Shown here one piece after another: positions 47,166-60,400 of a stretch of DNA of 64,000 nt; the first letter of the stretch is position 1, and every line of letters begins with the position of its first letter. The stretch covers positions 475,478,008-475,542,007 of the forward strand of contig NC_081405.1 of assembly GCF_030272615.1 (NCBI RefSeq), given 5' to 3'. The notes below the pieces were generated by a model. The model was not told where the DNA came from and made no database searches. It was given only the letters and a program-made list of their open reading frames with translations. Made by a program: the position numbers and the translations under genes. Origin of the DNA: Cryptomeria japonica. Its lineage: Eukaryota > Streptophyta > Pinopsida > Cupressales > Cupressaceae.

Positions 47166-48419
47166 CACAAGGCTAAAATCCTACAAAGTAACCAAATCAC
47201 CAATGAAAAAAATAAAACAAGTAAACTATAAAAAAATATACCTTTATGCCTGTTCCATTGTGTCCTATCAACCTTTGATATTGTTGTTGATGATTGCTCT
47301 CAAAATACACAAGTATGGATTCAAGATGATAATGAGTTGAATGGACTATGTGGTATATGAAATGCAAAAGATTAACTTACAATGCAACTATGATGATAAT
47401 GATAAAGCTAATGATATGCATGTTTTACGAGAAATTTTAGCATAATTAACCATATTGCTAGATTAACCACAAAAATCCAATCTAATTAACAAATCCATAA
47501 ACACAATGAAAGTTTATCTGAATCAATAAAGCATGAAAATAAATCAATTGAAAACATCGTTATTGAATCAATATCGCTTCTATTGCTTTTCTCAATTCTC
47601 GTGGTCAGATGGCTCTCAGAGTCGTTCTTGAAAACTTGCATAAAGATGACACAAGAAATTCAAAGATAGTGGTTGATGAAAATAGGAGAATGATGTCGAG
47701 TTTATAGAAATTGGATGGAAAATTGAATGGTTAAGATTGATATGCAAAATAAATAGATCAATGGTTAAGATTAATTGAGATAAAATTAATTAAAAATTAA
47801 ACTGAAGTGAGCTAAATGGATGAACTTGTTCAAAAAGATGATTGAGAGTTAGAAAGGTGATTGAGGAAGTTAAGTGAACTAATCATTTAGTCAGAAAAGG
47901 TGATTGACAGTTAAACTCAGGGTTGAGTGTTAGTTAGAAATTAGCATGTGTTGTAGGAATTAGTATGAAATGCACTTAAATAAAATTTCGATTTAAAATT
48001 GATTTTAGAAAATATCCAAAATCATGCACATAAAATGAAATTAGTTGAAAATTAGAATATGGGAATTTTCAAATTTTGAGTTGAGAGAAAAAACAATTTA
48101 AATAAATTGGAGAAACTAATTAAATAATTTAAAAAATTATTTAATTAAAGAAAAATAGAAATTTAATTTAATTAAATAATAAAGATTATTTAATTGAAGT
48201 AAAAATAAATAAATTATTTAATTAATTTTAAAGGAAGGTTGCATGATTGAATGATTAAATGATTAAGATAGAAATAGAATAATTAATTATGATGAAATGC
48301 ATGATTATTGAATTAATTTAGAAGAATAAAATTAGATTAATTAAATAATTAAAGAATTATTTAATTAATAAAGACGAACAATTAGTATGTTAGTCATGAT
48401 ACATTTTTAGGTGTCTACA
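47119..48419 (-). repeat. Tat-type LTR, minus strand, 1301 bp
   Basis: It begins TGTAGACACCTAAAAATG at 48419 and ends CATCACA at 47119. A CTATAAAC box lies near 47705. An AAAGAGGGGCAAA tract (48432-48420) adjoins the start and a TTTTTGGTACCCACC primer site adjoins the end, so both a 3'-LTR and a 5'-LTR context surround a single LTR. Confidence 0.75.
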
Positions 48420-48432
48420 TTTGCCCCTCTTT
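48420..48432 (-). other. Polypurine tract next to the minus-strand LTR
   Basis: Minus-strand AAAGAGGGGCAAA, the same as the tract at 27514-27527 of the complete Tat element. Confidence 0.8.
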
Positions 48433-50506
48433 GAGACAATGTTGGAACAATGTTGTTTCAAAGAAAATGAAAAATTTCCTGCCCTAGCATGCCCCAACGA
48501 CAATAGGGTGTAATGACCGCTCGATAGATTGCATGTGCATTAAAAGCATGAATGGTCTCTCAAAAGAAGAAGAATGTTATATGAGAGATGAAAGAATGAT
48601 TAACTTGTTGACATGAATGGTTTGATTGGATAGAAGAGATGGTTGGAATGATTTGTAGATTGATTGATTGATCAAATTGATTTATTATGAAAGTGAAGGA
48701 CACATCTTGTATAAGACAGATGATTGATGAAATATTATGAAAGTGAAGAATGATTAGTAAGAAGTGAAGAATGTTAGGAAATAGAATTGATTGATGGATA
48801 GAATAATTGATATGAGGAAATGAAACTATCCTAAATTTTTGTGTCTTTATTATAGCACAACATTTTCATCATTGAGCCTTATTATGTTTCAATGGAGCTT
48901 TGTACACTAGGGTATAAGGAACCAAGGTGTGAATGATATCCCGTTATAGAAAAAAACACATTCTAGACAAGGAGTGAACCCCTCCATTCTGAATTTAGCA
49001 CTAAGGGTCGAGGTATGTGCGATAGTCACAAGCATAGTTATCCTTGAATTTTATTTTTGCATATGATACTTTTGAAATGAACGTACCAACACAAACACCT
49101 AAAGTACCATTTTCCCAAAACTTCATCGATTCACACCACAAAAAAAAAAAAAAAAAAAAAAGATCACGAACCATCCTGGCTCCTCTAGTCACTTGTGGAC
49201 ATCCTCGAGTAGCATAGGAACATGACCTAGAACCAATTAATAAAAAAAAGACTAACTAGGAAAAAATCCAGTAGTCATACTAATATGTGTCTTGCTTTGA
49301 TTGCTTGATGTGATGATTTGATAAGAATGTGTAGTTTCAGAGATTGAATACCCCGTGTAAGAACAATGTGTCTAGTTTTGAGTGTACCCTCCCCTATTTA
49401 AGACAAGCTAATTGTGCTTGATTGATAGGGTTGGATGGTTTGATTGATAAGACAATTAATCAATTTGATTATAGATTCTGGTAGGATAGTTTATCGATTT
49501 GTTAAGCTTCATGTGAAGTTTTTACTGGATATCTGCTCAAGTAGATGATCTTCATGGGATAGTTTATTGCAAGGTTTTGTTTTGTTCATTCAATTTCTAG
49601 GGATTTTTTTGAGACATTTTGTGATTCTTTTGGATATTTTCATGACTTTTTTTTTTGGATTTGTTTAGGAAATTTTATGATTTTTTTGGACTTTGAAAGA
49701 TTTTTTTTTTTTTTTGGATTTTGAAAGATTTTGGGATTTTTTGGGGGGATTTTGAAAGATTTTTTTGATTTTTTAGGTTTTGAGAGATGTTTGGATCACT
49801 GATTAAGGTAAAAGACATGTGTCATGATTTATTCTCAAGCAAGCTATATTTATTTTCCCTAATGTCTAGTAAGGTATAGAACATTATGAATGCATGGAGC
49901 AACTGGTGGGATGGAAATGGACAAGCGAAAGATGGAGGTAGCTTATTATGGAATCAAAGCTAATTTGATTTCCAAGGACTATCTCATGATTGATAACATG
50001 TTTCCAAACTAATGAAATTGATAGTGTAAGACAATGGTGTGGTGCATTGAATGGCATATGGTCCACATTAAGGGACATGCCAAGAGCTTTTTGAACCTTG
50101 TTTTTGCATTTTTTTTTGTCCTTAGTTTTGATCAAGAGATGGAAAAGAGGATATGGATGGAGATAGGATATGGATAGGAGAAGCAAGATCATAGGTAGTA
50201 ATGGATGATGGAAGGAAGGAATTTCTATGATAAGGTGAAGCAAATAGGATTCTTGATGCTTTTGAAGATCCTTAGCTTTTTCAAGATCAAAGATGGAAAA
50301 ACAAGATGGATGTAGATAGGGTGATGGATAGTGGATAGTGGATGAGGGGAAATGGGAGATGTGGTAGGAAGGATAGAGTGGATGAAAATTTCCCCCAAGT
50401 ATAGAGGTCTCCATTTGTAAAAGGGTGATGTGTAAAATTTTCACAACATCTAGCGCCACTCAAATAAGTGTTCCTGAACATTTCAAAGATAGAGACCCAA
50501 CTTACA
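48433..50506 (-). other. Noncoding body of a minus-strand Tat-type element
   Basis: No gag or pol domain is visible. Features are a poly(A) run at about 49139-49161, T-rich repeats of GGATTTTGAAAGATTTTT type at 49660-49780, and low-complexity frames rich in His, Pro, Ser and Leu at 49884-50460. It continues beyond the copia-type insertion at 57402. It looks like a large derivative lacking coding capacity. Confidence 0.45.
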
Positions 50507-50511
50507 CTTAG

Positions 50512-51453
50512 TTTTGGAATCCAATAACACTGAGAGGGGGAGTGAATCGGTGTTATACTAGAAAGATAAATTTTATCCTTATTAAAACATGCAGACACCA
50601 ACTAGTATATTGATACATACAAAATTGAAATAAGTAAAGCAACCAATAAGCCAATCATATAAATGAGAACCATAACACATAGAATTATACATGTAAAACC
50701 TCAAAGAGGAAAAACCATTGTGGGATTTGTGACCCACAATATCAATCCACTAGCCATATGACAAGATATTACAAAATATAAGGGGCCTGCACTTGTAGGA
50801 AGGCTTACAGCCTAGAGCACACTGCTCAATCACAAAAGGAGCCTCATTGACTACATATAAATCCAGACTAAAATTCGAAGAAGTGTTGAACTGCAAAAGA
50901 TAGCGTCTTCTATGCCAGAATATAGTTTCGGTTAAGCTCTGTTTGTTCTGGTTTGAAACCCTAAACCCTTTACCAGAATAGCCCTTACATAAATATCCTC
51001 ACATACATGATCTCTCTGATGTATTTTGTATATCCTTCATTATTTCCTTTCAATAAAATATTCACATGATGATCTCACAAATGATCTAACCAACTAACCT
51101 ATATACCCTAAAACTTATCATGCCTTATGTCATCTTACAAAGATAATTACAATATCAAATTACATGTCAACTAGATAACATAAATACATAAATATCAAAA
51201 TCAATTGTCGATGCCGGATCCAAGAGATGTCAGCCTCCAATACCGATAACCACATTCTAAACCATGTCGGCCTACATTGCCGGTAACCAAAGAAATCCTT
51301 CTATCCTACCGGTGTCGGTGTTGGTGATGGTGTAGTGCCTATGAAGTCCCTGTCGATACACAAATGAACCAAAACATGAAACTAGAACAAGATACCATGT
51401 TGCCATCAATGACAACATAGTGAAACCAACCAATTAAGTGTCAACTGCCAACA
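50512..51453 (-). repeat. 3' LTR of the pol-less copia-type element
   Basis: The minus strand starts TGTTGGCAGTTGACACTTAA at 51453, right after AAAGGGGGAGAT. It contains the C-rich CTCTCAGTGTTATTGG end block and matches 56465-57396 closely over its full length. Confidence 0.85.
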
Positions 51454-51716
51454 ATCTCCCCCTTTGGCATTGATGGCAACACTCATGTGAAAAAATGGTC
51501 AAGGTTTCATCTATCAGTTTCATCGTGCCTGCTCCCCTTGAGCTGAATATTCATCAATGATCATAATAAAATGTATTCCATACTCCCCCTAATACATAAA
51601 ACTCCTTCTATTCTTTTTCACATCTATATCACTCCCCCTTTGACATCAATGTCATCAAAATTTCCAAAAAGAATGCCAAAGATCCAAAACTATACAATGA
51701 GTATCCCAAAAATATC
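51454..51716 (-). other. 3' untranslated part with repeated GGGGGAG tracts
   Basis: On the minus strand GATGTCAAAGGGGGAGTG, TTAGGGGGAGTATG, AAGGGGAGCAGG and CCAAAGGGGGAGATTGTTGG occur between the last ORF and the LTR. Only the last adjoins the LTR and acts as PPT. The others look like duplicated or decoy tracts. Confidence 0.65.
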
Positions 51717-54700
51717 TTATTGAAGCTTAACAAATTTGAAAATTTTTGGATAAGCCTTCTCCAATAGCTCAAGATAAGTGTCCCAACCAGTTTTGAAAGT
51801 TTTAGAAATAGATACAAGTCCATTTAGTATATGTGCAAATGACTCTTTCTCACTTAGCTTTATTGGTGTGGGCTTTCCAACCATATCCATGCACTCCTTC
51901 TTATGTACACTGAGTGAATCCAACTGGGGACTCACCAGGCTTCTAAGACTTCTAGCTCTTCTTATGATTTTTTCTTTTTCTTTCTCAAGAACAGAAATTT
52001 GGGCTTTCAAAACTAAAAACTAACAATCAATGGATGTAGTCAATGAAGGCTATCCATCAAACGAATTAGCTATAGTTGCAATTTCCTCCTAAAATTCCTT
52101 AATCTTCTTATCCACATTAACTGTAAGTATATCTGTGTTACAAAATACCCTATAAATGTTTGTATACTACTTCAAAGAATTGTCTATTAATTTGAATTTT
52201 TCATCAATCTTCTTCCTCTCAGACTCAATTACTTGATCAAATGTAGCTCTTTTAGCTTGTGTGAACCTCTCCAGTGCTTGTCGGTTTGAAATCTGCTGCA
52301 AGGATTGAAAATCCTTTGAAATATGCTTAGTAATTGTCTTAAGCTTGCTGGATGGGCTCGCTTCTCTGTCAATCTTACAATTTGGGACTAGTCTATGCAA
52401 GATAGTAATAGACTGATCAATAATCCCTTTATCTATAGATCCCTCCTTCATCATTTTTTATGCAGCCATCATCATGAGTTTAGTAGGACTCATCTCAGTT
52501 ACATTTTTCTTTACAACCCACAAGGTGTCAATTGCCAACAATGATGGATCCACTACCGATTCCTTGCCAGATTCCCCTTTCTTCTCCTTAGATGATTTAT
52601 CCTTAATAGCTTCCTCATTTGCACTTGTGGCTTTGCCACTTGGTGTAGTCTTTGTAACTACCCGTTCCTCTGTAGGAATGGCAACCTCAACCTGTACATC
52701 TATATCTTGAGGACTATTATCCTCAATATTAGTATCCTGTACATCATCAACCTTTTCACTCTCTGTATTTGTCGGTGTCTCAACTTTTGAATGTACATTT
52801 GTATCTACTAGGGGCTTGATTTTCACTATCTTAATGTTCTTCAAAATTTAGGGTGAAGTACCCATAATACCCTTTCCTTTCCCTTCAACCAAGGAATCTG
52901 CAGTGTCTATTTTTTATTCCAGTGAAGTAAAGAAACCTTTATTCTCTTTAAATAGCTTAGCCCATTCCTTTTGGATCTCCTTTATTATCTCATTTACCCT
53001 TCCTAGCATAAGACTAGTTATTCTATGTTTGTTATTAAAGACCTTTTTGTCTATAACCTCAAGTATCTTATCCATTTCCTTTGGAGAAACACAAACATAT
53101 AACAACTCTTGAATTTTAATATACTTGTCTTCTTGTATTTCCGATAGCCTCCTAGCATCTAACATATCATACAATTCTGTCAGTATTTGGTTTTCAATTT
53201 CTATCAAGGTTTTCTTGTAAACATCCAAATATAACAAAACTACTTCCTCTACCTCTCTTTGTTCAACATTGTCTAAATGATCATAGTAAATTGTAAATTC
53301 TTTAACATGTCATATTTAGTTATTTCATCTACTAATTATGCACAATTTTTTGGTGGAATGATAGTTACATAACCAGATTGAATTGTCGTATCAATTTCAT
53401 TCTTCTTCTTCCTTTTTGCAGTACTAGATGAAGCTAAAGGTGTTACTTCTGGTTCTTTCTTCTGTGCCAATAACTTGAATGTAACTCTCCTAATCGATTG
53501 CTTTTTATCTTCAACCTTTGTTTCCTCTATTATCTTCCTTATAACTCTCTTGAAAGCCAAGGGTGTGTCATCCTCAGATTCAGACTCTGATGTAACAGGC
53601 TCAATGTGTACTTTTGGATCCTTTGTCTTCCCTCCTTTCTCTAGGACAACATCAATCAATGCTTTAATGTCCTGTGTGACCTTTCTACAAACTTGCTTGC
53701 CTTTCCTTCCTATTTCTCTCTCTTCTTCCAATTGAACTCTATTTCAACCTCTTGTGTCTTTTGCTTTGTAGTACCACAGGGCTTATCTACCTCATCAACA
53801 GGTGCATCAATAAACATCTTTGCATAAGCATCAAGGATCAGTGGATAAACTTCATAGCCCATTTCCTCAATCCAAATCTTCTAGGGCTTAACTGCTTCCA
53901 TAAGTGTTTCATCCTTCTTCACCATAAAGCATATGTCAGTTGAGTATTTTTGAACAATATCCTTAGGAACCCTTTCTCTAGACTTCATAGACTTTTGGAA
54001 TCCCTTAAAATATCCCCATACCTTATCATCTCTCTGACTGCCTTAAGTAGCAATTGACTGTTTCAATTGTCTCCCTACCAAGATATCAAATGCCCATTGT
54101 CTCTTTCCAAAACTAGGAGTGTCATTCATGAAAAATAGCATTAATTAGACAATTAAGCTGCCATACCAAAAATTTCCTTTCTTTTCACCCTTAATCTTTC
54201 CTAGGTTTATTAATAATTCATCCAACATCCAACGGCATAGATCCAATTTCTCATTTTATAAGCTAAAAAAATGCAGGAGCTAGAAACAAAATTCAGTTAG
54301 TTTGACTGAGTTACCTTATAACTAATGATCATGCTACTGAATTAGATGTCTGTGTCGATGATAGTGCTTATTCTCATAGACCTCCTTTCTGATGTTGCGC
54401 CGGTGATTTTATTGACATAATCATTAGAAACCTTTTTGTCTGGATGTTTCCCAACCTATGGTAAACTAGTGATTGCCCTGATGGCTTCCTTGGTGATCTT
54501 GTAAGGTCTATCCAACCAGATAAACTCTTCATGTACTCTACTCAAAACATACCTAATGATTTCATCTTCGAATTCCAGAATTTCTAGAATGTCGGTAAAC
54601 CCTAAGTCTTTAATTTGTTTGTATGTTGGTTTGATCTTTCCAAAATCTCCCATAAGCTTGCTCATGTACATTCCCTTTATATCAGATGTCTCCAAATCCT

Positions 54701-54926
54701 CCATGTGATAATGTATATATGCCCTAACATCTTTGACATAAACAACTCCCTCCAGACTATGAGAAAATGCTCCACCCAAATCATCCAGGGTAGCCACATG
54801 CGGATACCACTTGAAAGTTGGCCTAGGATAGTCTTTGACCTCTACAATAGTCGAATTTGAAACAAAGATAGAAATAGATGATGATCCCTCTTCCATGATT
54901 AAAGATAAATACCTAATGATCACTTA
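51717..54926 (-). pseudogene. Long accessory ORF of the copia-type element, family unknown
   Basis: I do not recognise this protein. It starts near 54923 (an internal MEEGSSS start is possible). The N-terminal part looks globular (PRPTFKWYPHVATLDDLGGA, KITGATSERRSMRISTIIDT). A middle segment is charged and serine-rich (VTSESESEDDTPLAFKRVIR). The C-terminal half is lysine/glutamate-rich and probably coiled-coil, ending GWDTYLELLEKAYPKIFKFV. At least two frameshifts (one near 53290) and several stops, mostly TAG/TAA/TGA, interrupt about 1,070 codons. From 53290 to 51717 one frame persists. It occupies the pol position. Either an accessory protein unique to this family or a captured gene. Confidence 0.6.
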
Positions 54927-55454
54927 CGGTGAAACCCTTAACAAATTCTTCCAGTCACTAGTGAAATCACTCAAGAAGAAATCTGATTGCTTTGAATCAC
55001 CTTTGATCGCTCTTAGTCTCTCTTAATTGTATTGAATTTCTCTGAATGCAAGGTAATAAAAAATGAAGTGAATTCAACCTTTTATCCTCCAAGAAAAAAG
55101 AAAAACCCTAATCTTTCATTGACATCAATGACTGCTAGTGAAAGATACTTGATCTCAAACAAAATATCTCCATGTCGGATAAACATCTCCAATGTCTGGA
55201 ACATCTTCCAGAACCTCTTCTTGGGGTATATGCAAGATCTTCATGAAATTTGCATACCCCTAAGGCATCTGCCTCAGTTACCAAATGAGCTACCTGTCGA
55301 TGCAGGAGAAACCTCCTCTACTGGATAAGTAACCGGTGCATTCCCATCTGCTGATTGTTCTTCAGTCTTCCTGACCCATCTCTGGATATGGTCTTGTTGG
55401 ATTTCATTAAACTTTTCTTTTCCTTTCTCATTTTATCCTTCATTACCAACCGGT

Positions 55455-56400
55455 GGATTTTTTCTTCTACATAATTCAGCAATATGTCCAACCTTATTAC
55501 GTGCATAACATGAAACATTGTTCCTTTGAATTTCTTTGCTAAAACTAGTATAATTACTTGACTTTCACTAATTAGCCATATGTCCAAATTTTCCACATGC
55601 ATAGCATTTAACATTCATTCTGCAATATTTTGTCTTATGACCATACTTATTACATTTAGAACATTGACTGGGAGTAGAATCAGGGTTCTGATTTGCTCTC
55701 TTTTTACATTGCCTAGCCATGTGACCAAATTTATTGCAAACAAAACATCTACCAATAAATTTATAAGCATTAAATTTCCTTACATTTGCCTTATGGTTTT
55801 GATCTTCATTAGCAGTACCAGAACTCTGTCCCTACTCAAATCCAAGTCCATTGGCATCTTCAATCTGTCTTTGTCTTTTTAATAACTCATTTAGTTGTGT
55901 TGAACTAATCTTGAATTATTCTTTACACTCACTTGTAGTAGTTAGATCATCTCTCAGAATTATCATTTATGTCTCAAGATCTTGTTCATTACTCTAGGAT
56001 TGCACTAAATCAGTTATCAACATATCATTATCATGAACCAGCCTACCACATTCTTCAAATTTGTTCTTGAGGGATACAGCAAGATTTTCTTCCTTTTTAT
56101 TTTGGTCTTCAATATCCTTAGACATCCTCATGGTTATAGATTGCATTTCATTTCTCATGACCATGTTTTCTTGACTCAGCTTCTAACACTATTCCTTAGG
56201 TGCATCTTTCTCTTCATCATCCTTATTTTGCAAAAGTTCCTTCCTCCTAGCTTGAATAGATGATATCCTCTCCTATAGGAAAAGAATGAATTCCTTAGTA
56301 GAATTGAATTCATCTTGTAGCTTTAAGTTCTTCAACCTTTCAGCATCATAATCTTCAAGTGCAATCTCAAGTTACTTCTCCAAACCCATGTCCATGGATT
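55455..56400 (-). pseudogene. Coiled-coil Gag-like protein with four zinc knuckles
   Basis: One minus-strand frame from ATG near 56396 (MDMGLEK) runs to about 55570, with repeated stops where Gln codons fit (TAG/TAA). The first 170 residues are heptad-like and charged (RISSIQARRKELLQNKDDEE, MSKDIEDQNKKEENLAVSLK). CCHC motifs follow in tandem: CFVCNKFGHMARQC, CSKCNKYGHKTKYC, CYACGKFGHMAN (last Cys lost) and CYARNKVGHIAELC (second Cys to Arg). The usual copia capsid domain is not visible. It probably binds RNA. Four knuckles is more than the one or two typical of copia Gag. Confidence 0.75.
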
Positions 56401-56449
56401 CTGGATTTAGGATCTCCCTCAAGTTGTTAAACTTCCTCCAAAGAACAAG

Positions 56450-56461
56450 GCTCTGATACCA
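56450..56461 (-). other. Primer binding site, initiator-methionine tRNA type
   Basis: Minus-strand TGGTATCAGAGC a few bases inside the 5' LTR end, the canonical plant copia site. Confidence 0.85.
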
Positions 56462-56464
56462 ATT

Positions 56465-57396
56465 ATTGGAATCCAATAACACTAAGAGGGGAGTGTGAAT
56501 TAGTTTTATACTGGAAAGATCAATTTTATCCTTATTAAAACATGCATACACCAATCGGTATACTAGTACATACAGAATTGAAAGAATTAAAGTAACCAAT
56601 AAGCCAATCACATAAATGAGAACCATAAAACATAGAATTATATGTGGAAAACCTCAAAGAGGAAAAAAAATGGTGGGATTTGTGACCCACAATATCAATC
56701 CACTAGCCATATGAATAGATATTACAAAATATAAGGGGTCTGCACTTGCAGGAAGGCTTACAGCCTAGAGCACACTACTCAATCACAAAAGGAGCCTCAC
56801 TAACTACATATAAATCTAGACTACAATCCAGAGAAGTGTTGAACTACAAAAGATAGCATCTTTTATGCCAGAATATAGTTTCGGTTAAACTCTATCTATT
56901 TCGGTCTGAAATCCTAAACCCTTTACCGGAATAACCCTTACATAAATATCCTCACATACATGATCTCTCTGATGTGTTTTGCATCTCCTTCATTATTTCC
57001 TTCAAATAAAATATTCACATGATGATCTGATAAATGATCTAAATAACTGACCTATATACCCTATACAACTTATCATGCCTTATGTCGGCTTGCAAAGATA
57101 ATTAAATTATCAAATTACATGTCAGCTAGATGACATAAATACATGAATATCAAAATCAATTATCGATGTTGGATCCAAGAGATGTCGACCTCCAATATCG
57201 ATAACCATATTCTAAACCATGTCGACCTACATTGCTAGTAACCAAAGAAATCCTTCTATCCTACCAGTGCCGGTGTAGTGCCTGTGAAGTGTCTTTTGGT
57301 ACACAACTGAACCAAAACATGAAGTCAGAACAAGATACCATGTTGTCATCAATGACAACATAGTGAAACCAACCAATTGAGTGTCAATTGCCAACA
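56465..57396 (-). repeat. 5' LTR of the pol-less copia-type element
   Basis: The minus strand starts TGTTGGCAATTGACACTCAA at 57396. It is the same length class as 50512-51453, with many scattered transition differences, so the insertion is older than the Tat element at 12110. Confidence 0.85.
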
Positions 57397-57401
57397 CTTA
57401 G

Positions 57402-60400
57402 ACCCTCCAGAAACATAACTAGTGACAAGGAAGCATATTCAAAAGGGAAGAAGAATCCCAAACTAGATCAAGGTTCTTAGTCTTTGATTACCCATGTGTG
57501 TGCAAATGGGTTTATTCCAGTTCTTATGATCATTGTCATCTTTAGAATCTAGTGTGACTAGCTACATGAGTTACCTTGACTTCAAAAGTATCCTGGATAG
57601 AGTCTCGCTGCTAGCAAGCATCCATAGCCCTGATGAGGTTATCACTATAATCTTATAAATATGTCTCCATTACCAGCCAAGCATCCATAGCCCCAATGGA
57701 GTTACTCTCATGTTCTCAAAGCCAAGCATTTTGATATTGCATTTCATGCTTCTTTTTCTTGCTCATGATTCTATTTTGATATTTGATATTGTTTTTTCTC
57801 ATCATTGGTTCTTTTGTGCATTGGATCATAAGAAATGAAGCTCAAGTGGGTTAGAAAGTTATAGTGGTGCTAAAGTAGGATCTTAGATTTTTCATTAGCC
57901 ACGTCTTCAACTAAGAAACCACAATGACTTAGGCCAATTGATTAAGTGTGTGAGATATAGTAATTAGAAGGTGTTGGTATCTAGATACAACAAGTGATTC
58001 TATTTCTAGATCAAGTATGTATTCCAACCAAAATATATTGTTAAAGAAGAACATCCTCGGATTCTGAAGCATTTCATGAATATATATCTAGGAAATGAAC
58101 TGGACATAAGATTGAGCATGGGTGACCATGTGACAAAATGACACAACACCTATTTCACATATGAATTATTTATGGAAAGGATTGAATGAGAGGGATGGAA
58201 GGATGGAAAATAGGTTTTGGATAATAGATAAGATGTTGGAGGATTTGTGCACAAATAGATGGAAATGTCTTCAAGATCAATGTTGGCACACACCTTGAGA
58301 GGTGGTGGACTGATGGAGGACAAGTGGATCTTGGATTTTGATATTTTGAGGGATGAGTGGACATGGATTTCAAGGCATAAGGACCCAAAATGGATGAAGG
58401 AAATGATGGAGGAATAGATTTAGAAGATGGGAGATGTGTAGATGGATGATTGAGGGAAGCTTTTGGAATAGCAAGTCTAGATGCCAATTTTGATTTTTCA
58501 TTGGAATGCAATGCTGTTATGGGAATCCACATTGATTTTGATTTTCTTTTCTTTTTGCTTCTTTGGAACACATTGCTTCTATGAGAAACTTAGGAATCCA
58601 CATAGTTGTTTATTTTTCTTTTTTCTTAATGGGCCTTTGTGGCCTTTTTTTCTTTGATTTGACATGTCTTTAAAATTGGACATGTTGATCTTTTGATGGA
58701 TATGGATTTTTGGAATTATGGATTTTACGCTTAACATCCAAATTTCTTCCAAAGGGAATGGAATTCATGGATGAATAGAAATAATATGTAGGCCTTTTGG
58801 GTGAGTTGATGTAGGTAGGTGTTTGGAAGGTGCTCAAATATGTGTACCTGTGTTTATCTTGATTTATGATAGGGTAATTGGGTTGTGAGATAGGGGTCAT
58901 ATGAATAGTGAATGGAGGAATGTAGGGTCCTAAGATGGATGGAAGGGAGGAAGACTTTGATTTTGGAATAAAAGGACCCAAAATGGGTTTGAAGGATCTA
59001 AGATTTAGATGGAGGAATGTGGAATTTAGTAGGGACACCAACGTTTTGAGAGTCCAATGTGTAGCCAAGGCCATGATAATTGAGATTTGTTTTGATATGA
59101 AAGGGGTTCTATTTTTTATGTAGGCCTAACCCTTTGCCTTGATAATTCATGTTTTATCAAATATTTTCTGCAATAAGATACTTGTTGATTTTAAAACATG
59201 ATGCAGGTCCATTTTGAGGAGGATACAGTATGGAAGAACTGATAGGATCATGAAGTAGATTGGATCTGACGAAAGTGGAGGATCCCATTTGATATGTACA
59301 GGATTCATGAACAACTTGGGTAGATGCAATGGCATCTGATAGAAGATTAGGACCATGATAAGGATAAGAAGGGATGATGGGATCTTTAGGTGGATATGGA
59401 GCATTATGACATGGAGATGAAGGGAAACTCTAATCTTGACTTGGAATAGGATCGTTGATATTTTTTTTCTCCTAATTTTTTAATTGGATCATTGAAGTTT
59501 GTTCTTTTCTCTTGATTTTGAATTGGATCATCAAATGGGATAGAGGGGATATCATGATCTTTCTTAAGAGGTGGTGTTTAATGGGATTTAAAATGACACT
59601 TTTCTCTTGAGGTGGAAGGGAATCATTTTGGATGGAATACAAAAGGATAAGGGGATCTCCATAAGATTCTTGACGGGTGGAATCTTGATCAAAAATTGGA
59701 TTAGATTGGAGAGTCATGGTATCTTGATCTTGATTTATGCTAGGAATCATTTCTTTTGATTATCCTCTTGACATAGGGTGGGAGTTTGGATATGCATGGG
59801 GGATTCTTAGAAGGACTCAACACTTTGGCATGATAAGAATGGATTTTTGATGGGACTCTTTGGAGTTGGTTTTCTTGGAAATGGAGCATATGGTGGTATT
59901 GGATCTAGGATTTCTTAATTGTGTTAAGGATTTCTTAATTGTGTTAAGGATTTGTATTAGGAAATGGATTGGCTTGGATTTGTACTATGGATATCACTTG
60001 GGGGTAAACTCAAAGGATGTCATTATTGGTTGGTGTGGAATTACATGAGGTAGATATGACATTGATATAATCACTTTGGAATGAGTCACTACTAGAAATG
60101 GGTGGATGATTTTTCTCATGCTTGAAAGATGCATCTTGACATAATTGGTTTCTCTTGCTCTAGGATTGTGTATAGGCCATGAAAGACTCCTAGGAGTATA
60201 TTCATGAATGCAAAGGTGGACACTATGAAGCACCAGTTTATCAACCGAATGCAAAATTAGGACAGGAAAGATGTGAAATAGGTTAATGACAAAATCAAAA
60301 GACCCAATTTAGGACACTGTGCAAGAGATATTGAGGATTTATTTTACCTGATTTGAGACTATGATTGATGGTACCCTATACTAGACTTATGAGCAAGGGC

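Larger units (their letters stand above)
50512..57396 (-). mobile_element. 6.9-kb copia-type element without pol
   Basis: Two related LTRs (5' at 57396-56465, 3' at 51453-50512) flank 5 kb with a perfect copia PBS (TGGTATCAGAGC, 56461-56450), a coiled-coil/zinc-knuckle ORF, a second long ORF of unknown family and a GGGGGAGAT tract at the 3' LTR. A CTTAG duplication is at 50507-50511 and 57397-57401. The LTR 3' end is not a canonical CA. I see no protease, integrase, RT or RNase H, so it would depend on an autonomous partner. It interrupts the noncoding Tat-type body. Confidence 0.75.

Noticed and set aside
49884-50601. Minus-strand frames of about 190 and 104 residues
   Set aside because: Low-complexity composition like 58170-59750. 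The second runs across the copia-type LTR boundary at 50512, so it cannot be one gene.
58170-59750. Long minus-strand frames rich in Pro, Ser, His and Ile
   Set aside because: They reflect GGATGG/GGAATG-rich noncoding sequence on the other strand. No motif or codon structure supports a protein.
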